NCBI GenBank assembly: GCA_030743005.1 | Contig: JASLTG010000002.1 | Span: 1-33,117, forward strand | DNA length: 33,117 bases | Direction of reading: 5' to 3' | Origin: Acidimicrobiales bacterium | GTDB lineage: Bacteria > Actinomycetota > Acidimicrobiia > Acidimicrobiales > Poriferisodalaceae | Shown here: positions 31,499 through 33,117 of the stretch, piece after piece | How positions within the stretch are numbered: position 1 is the stretch's first letter | Layout of the letters: each line of letters starts with the position of its first letter | Notes under the pieces: model-generated | Seen by the model: the letters and a program-made list of their open reading frames with translations, nothing else | What the model was told of the DNA's origin: nothing | The model's database searches: none | Translations under genes and position numbers: made by a program

Positions 31499-33117
31499 TT
31501 AGCAGCCGCCGTTCTCCTTATCCCAAGCACAGTTGGGGGATCCGCCGTTGCCATCGACGATATCGCCGACGATATTCCAGGTCTGACCTGTCGCATCGAA
31601 CTTGCTGAAGTCTGAACCTTCAATTGCGAAGGCGTCTTCTGCTCCGTTCAACTCATAGGCCACGCCATCCATCATCAACGGGTGGTAGATGTCGATGCTT
31701 CGGGCGGCCAACATGACGTTGGTACGACTCATCCCGCCAGGCAACTCGTTCGCAACACGGAGGGTTTCGGTCCATGGGTAAGCGAAGTAGTAGCCAGTCG
31801 CTAGAAGCGAAATCGATGGATCAAGTCCACCGGCTTCCAGGGTCTCATTCAAGAAAGAGATGAATGGTTCACTGGTGTACTGCGGGTCAGTTGAGTCTTT
31901 GACGCCTCCACCAACAACCCACCAACCGTCAGCTGCCATTCCGGCAGGAGCCATGTACGCAGCAATGGCTTTACATACAGACGGTGTGAATGCGGCAGAT
32001 AGCCGGTCAAGAAGACCTGAGGCCTCTACCTCTTGAATCGCCAAGAGGCACGGATTGCCGGCAGTCATCGAAATGAACACATCAGGGTCGAAGGCCGCCA
32101 AGGTGGTCACTTCGTTGGTCAAAGTCGGAGCTGCCGGGTCGTGACGAACTGGCAGGTATTCCGAAACTACGTCCGGGTTGTTCTCGGCGTAATACTCAAA
32201 GCCTTTCTCATAGGCAAGACCGAAGTCGTTGTCCATGACGAGACCACCAACTTTGACTGGCAGTTGATCGGCGAGATTGCCCTTAATCCATGTGCCCCAA
32301 AGAACGGCTTCAGTCAGATAGGACATCTGGTGGCTTGTCGTCCATGGATGGTTCACAGGGTCACCCCATGCAGGGTGGCCCGAGGCGTAGAACAGATGCG
32401 GTACGCATTCGTCGTTGATCTTGTCGTAAACAGCTAGACCATTCGGCGAACCAAGTCCGTGTAGAGCGAAAATGTTTGCTGACTCGATCAGTTCGTCAAC
32501 GAATTCGATTGTCTGGGCTGCGACATAACCATCGTCCTTGATGATCATCTTGAGCTGTCGACCCCCGATGCCACCAAATTCGTCGTTGATCCAGTCCCAA
32601 TAATTTTCCCAGCCGACCGAAATATTTCCGTAAGCAGCAAGGTTGCCTGACTGCACCGTTGTTTGACCAACACGAAGTTCATCGTCGAGAAGGCCGTGTG
32701 TGTCCGACCAGTCTCCGGGACAATCGTTTAGATCGATCTCATAGCCGGCAGGTCCGCGCAGCACGTTGTCGCTACCAACGCCCCAGTCACCAGCATCCAT
32801 CTTTGCTGTGATCTCGTCGATCATTAGTTGCCGGTTATAGGCAGCTTCTTCCCAGATTCCGTCAAGCGTTGAACGGTCAAAGGTAGGTGCATCGTCGTCG
32901 ACTTCTTCTTCGTCGTCGCCTTCACCAGAAACTGCTTTTTCGACAGCATCTTGCGAAAGTCCACCTCCTTCTTCTTCCTCTTCCTCAGCTTCGTCTTCAC
33001 TGTCATCAGCAGTCGCGGCTGCTGTGTCAGAGTCGCTACTACTCGACGAGCTGTCATCATCGCTATCGCTCCCACCGCACGCGGCAGCAACCATAGCGAA
33101 GGCGAACAGAACGGCTA
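31499..33117 (-). CDS. Branched-chain amino acid-type ABC substrate-binding lipoprotein, 5' partial
   Basis: The frame is open to the right edge of the window. The codons visible before ATG 33094 read AVLFAFA, the same signal-peptide core as the paralogue, so the true start lies about 10 residues outside and ATG 33094 is internal. Lipobox AAAC is followed by a linker of Ser, Asp and long Glu runs, then the same extra N-terminal segment and LivK-type fold (LRVGQTTVQSGNLAAYG onward). Most residues match the downstream paralogue, but binding-fold segments differ: GLGSPNG versus TLGSPNT, and LFYASGHPAWG versus PFVMTGHPAWG. The ligands may therefore differ. Both proteins end in an NCAWDKxNGGC motif with two Cys. 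The gene is followed by its own terminator at 31415-31446. Confidence 0.92.
   Translation of the reverse strand, partial: AVLFAFAMVAAACGGSDSDDDSSSSSSDSDTAAATADDSEDEAEEEEEEGGGLSQDAVEKAVSGEGDDEEEVDDDAPTFDRSTLDGIWEEAAYNRQLMIDEITAKMDAGDWGVGSDNVLRGPAGYEIDLNDCPGDWSDTHGLLDDELRVGQTTVQSGNLAAYGNISVGWENYWDWINDEFGGIGGRQLKMIIKDDGYVAAQTIEFVDELIESANIFALHGLGSPNGLAVYDKINDECVPHLFYASGHPAWGDPVNHPWTTSHQMSYLTEAVLWGTWIKGNLADQLPVKVGGLVMDNDFGLAYEKGFEYYAENNPDVVSEYLPVRHDPAAPTLTNEVTTLAAFDPDVFISMTAGNPCLLAIQEVEASGLLDRLSAAFTPSVCKAIAAYMAPAGMAADGWWVVGGGVKDSTDPQYTSEPFISFLNETLEAGGLDPSISLLATGYYFAYPWTETLRVANELPGGMSRTNVMLAARSIDIYHPLMMDGVAYELNGAEDAFAIEGSDFSKFDATGQTWNIVGDIVDGNGGSPNCAWDKENGGC

Noticed and set aside
32881..33060. Repetitive GAA/TCG-like tract as a possible DNA repeat array or CRISPR-like element
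   Set aside because: It is low-complexity coding sequence for the Asp/Glu/Ser linker, with no regular repeat-spacer structure.
33092..33094. ATG as the start of the second binding lipoprotein
   Set aside because: Upstream codons continue the same signal-peptide core as the paralogue, so this Met is internal and the gene runs off the window.
32887..33096. A Leu/Arg/His-rich plus-strand frame
   Set aside because: It is simply the complement of the acidic Ser/Asp/Glu linker of the binding lipoprotein.

Overview
The window looks like a gene-dense chromosomal segment of a free-living actinobacterium. The two tandem lipoproteins have a lipobox Cys followed by a Ser/Asp/Glu-rich linker, and there are two LLM (F420/FMN-type) oxidoreductases, a CaiB-type CoA transferase, several acyl-CoA enzymes, a P450 and an AddAB-like helicase-nuclease pair. 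Base composition is balanced rather than high-GC, and intergenic gaps are very short. Together this suggests a marine or aquatic Actinomycetota, possibly class Acidimicrobiia. That placement is inference; there is no rRNA or marker gene in the window.

Layout. (1) Positions 2-5624 (+): a two-gene double-strand-break repair operon, an AddB/RecB-type nuclease (5' end outside the window) overlapping an AddA-like UvrD helicase-nuclease. (2) 15546 down to 5587 (-): ten same-strand genes with mostly tiny gaps. Seven look catabolic (P450, alpha/beta hydrolase, hotdog thioesterase, LLM oxidoreductase, TauD dioxygenase, CaiB CoA transferase, SDR). They are followed by an ECF sigma factor, a single-pass membrane protein that is probably its partner, and an amidase. 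(3) 15637-17736: a YihY/BrkB membrane protein (+) and an MFS transporter (-) whose coding regions overlap tail to tail by 108 bp. (4) 17805-20433 (+): a possible 10-residue leader ORF, a 3-hydroxyisobutyrate-dehydrogenase-like enzyme, a BesD/ArpA-like Fe(II)/2-oxoglutarate oxygenase and an alpha/beta hydrolase. (5) 24463 down to 20430 (-): acyl-CoA carboxyltransferase, acyl-CoA dehydrogenase, SDR and a small membrane protein. (6) 24540-26206 (+): TesB-type thioesterase and an SDR with a non-canonical active site. (7) 28232 down to 26241 (-): LLM oxidoreductase, YbaK deacylase and hotdog thioesterase. (8) 28344-29507 (+): a second acyl-CoA dehydrogenase. (9) 33117 down to 29596 (-): two paralogous branched-chain-amino-acid-type substrate-binding lipoproteins, each followed by a strong GC-rich hairpin.

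How the genes fit together. Most of the window encodes activation, oxidation, beta-oxidation-type processing and hydrolysis of CoA-linked or oxygenated organic acids, with an importer-type binding protein pair at the end. The specific substrates cannot be read from sequence. No tRNA, rRNA, CRISPR array, insertion sequence or phage gene was seen. No stretch longer than about 260 bases lacks a gene; the longest, 31240-31498, holds a terminator, a palindrome and the presumed promoter of the first binding-protein gene.

The most unusual items are the BesD/ArpA-like oxygenase cassette with its leader ORF, the ECF sigma/membrane-protein pair lacking a zinc finger and carrying W..LPD repeats, the 108-bp convergent overlap that encodes a transmembrane helix, and the SDR with Thr/Arg in place of the catalytic Tyr/Lys.
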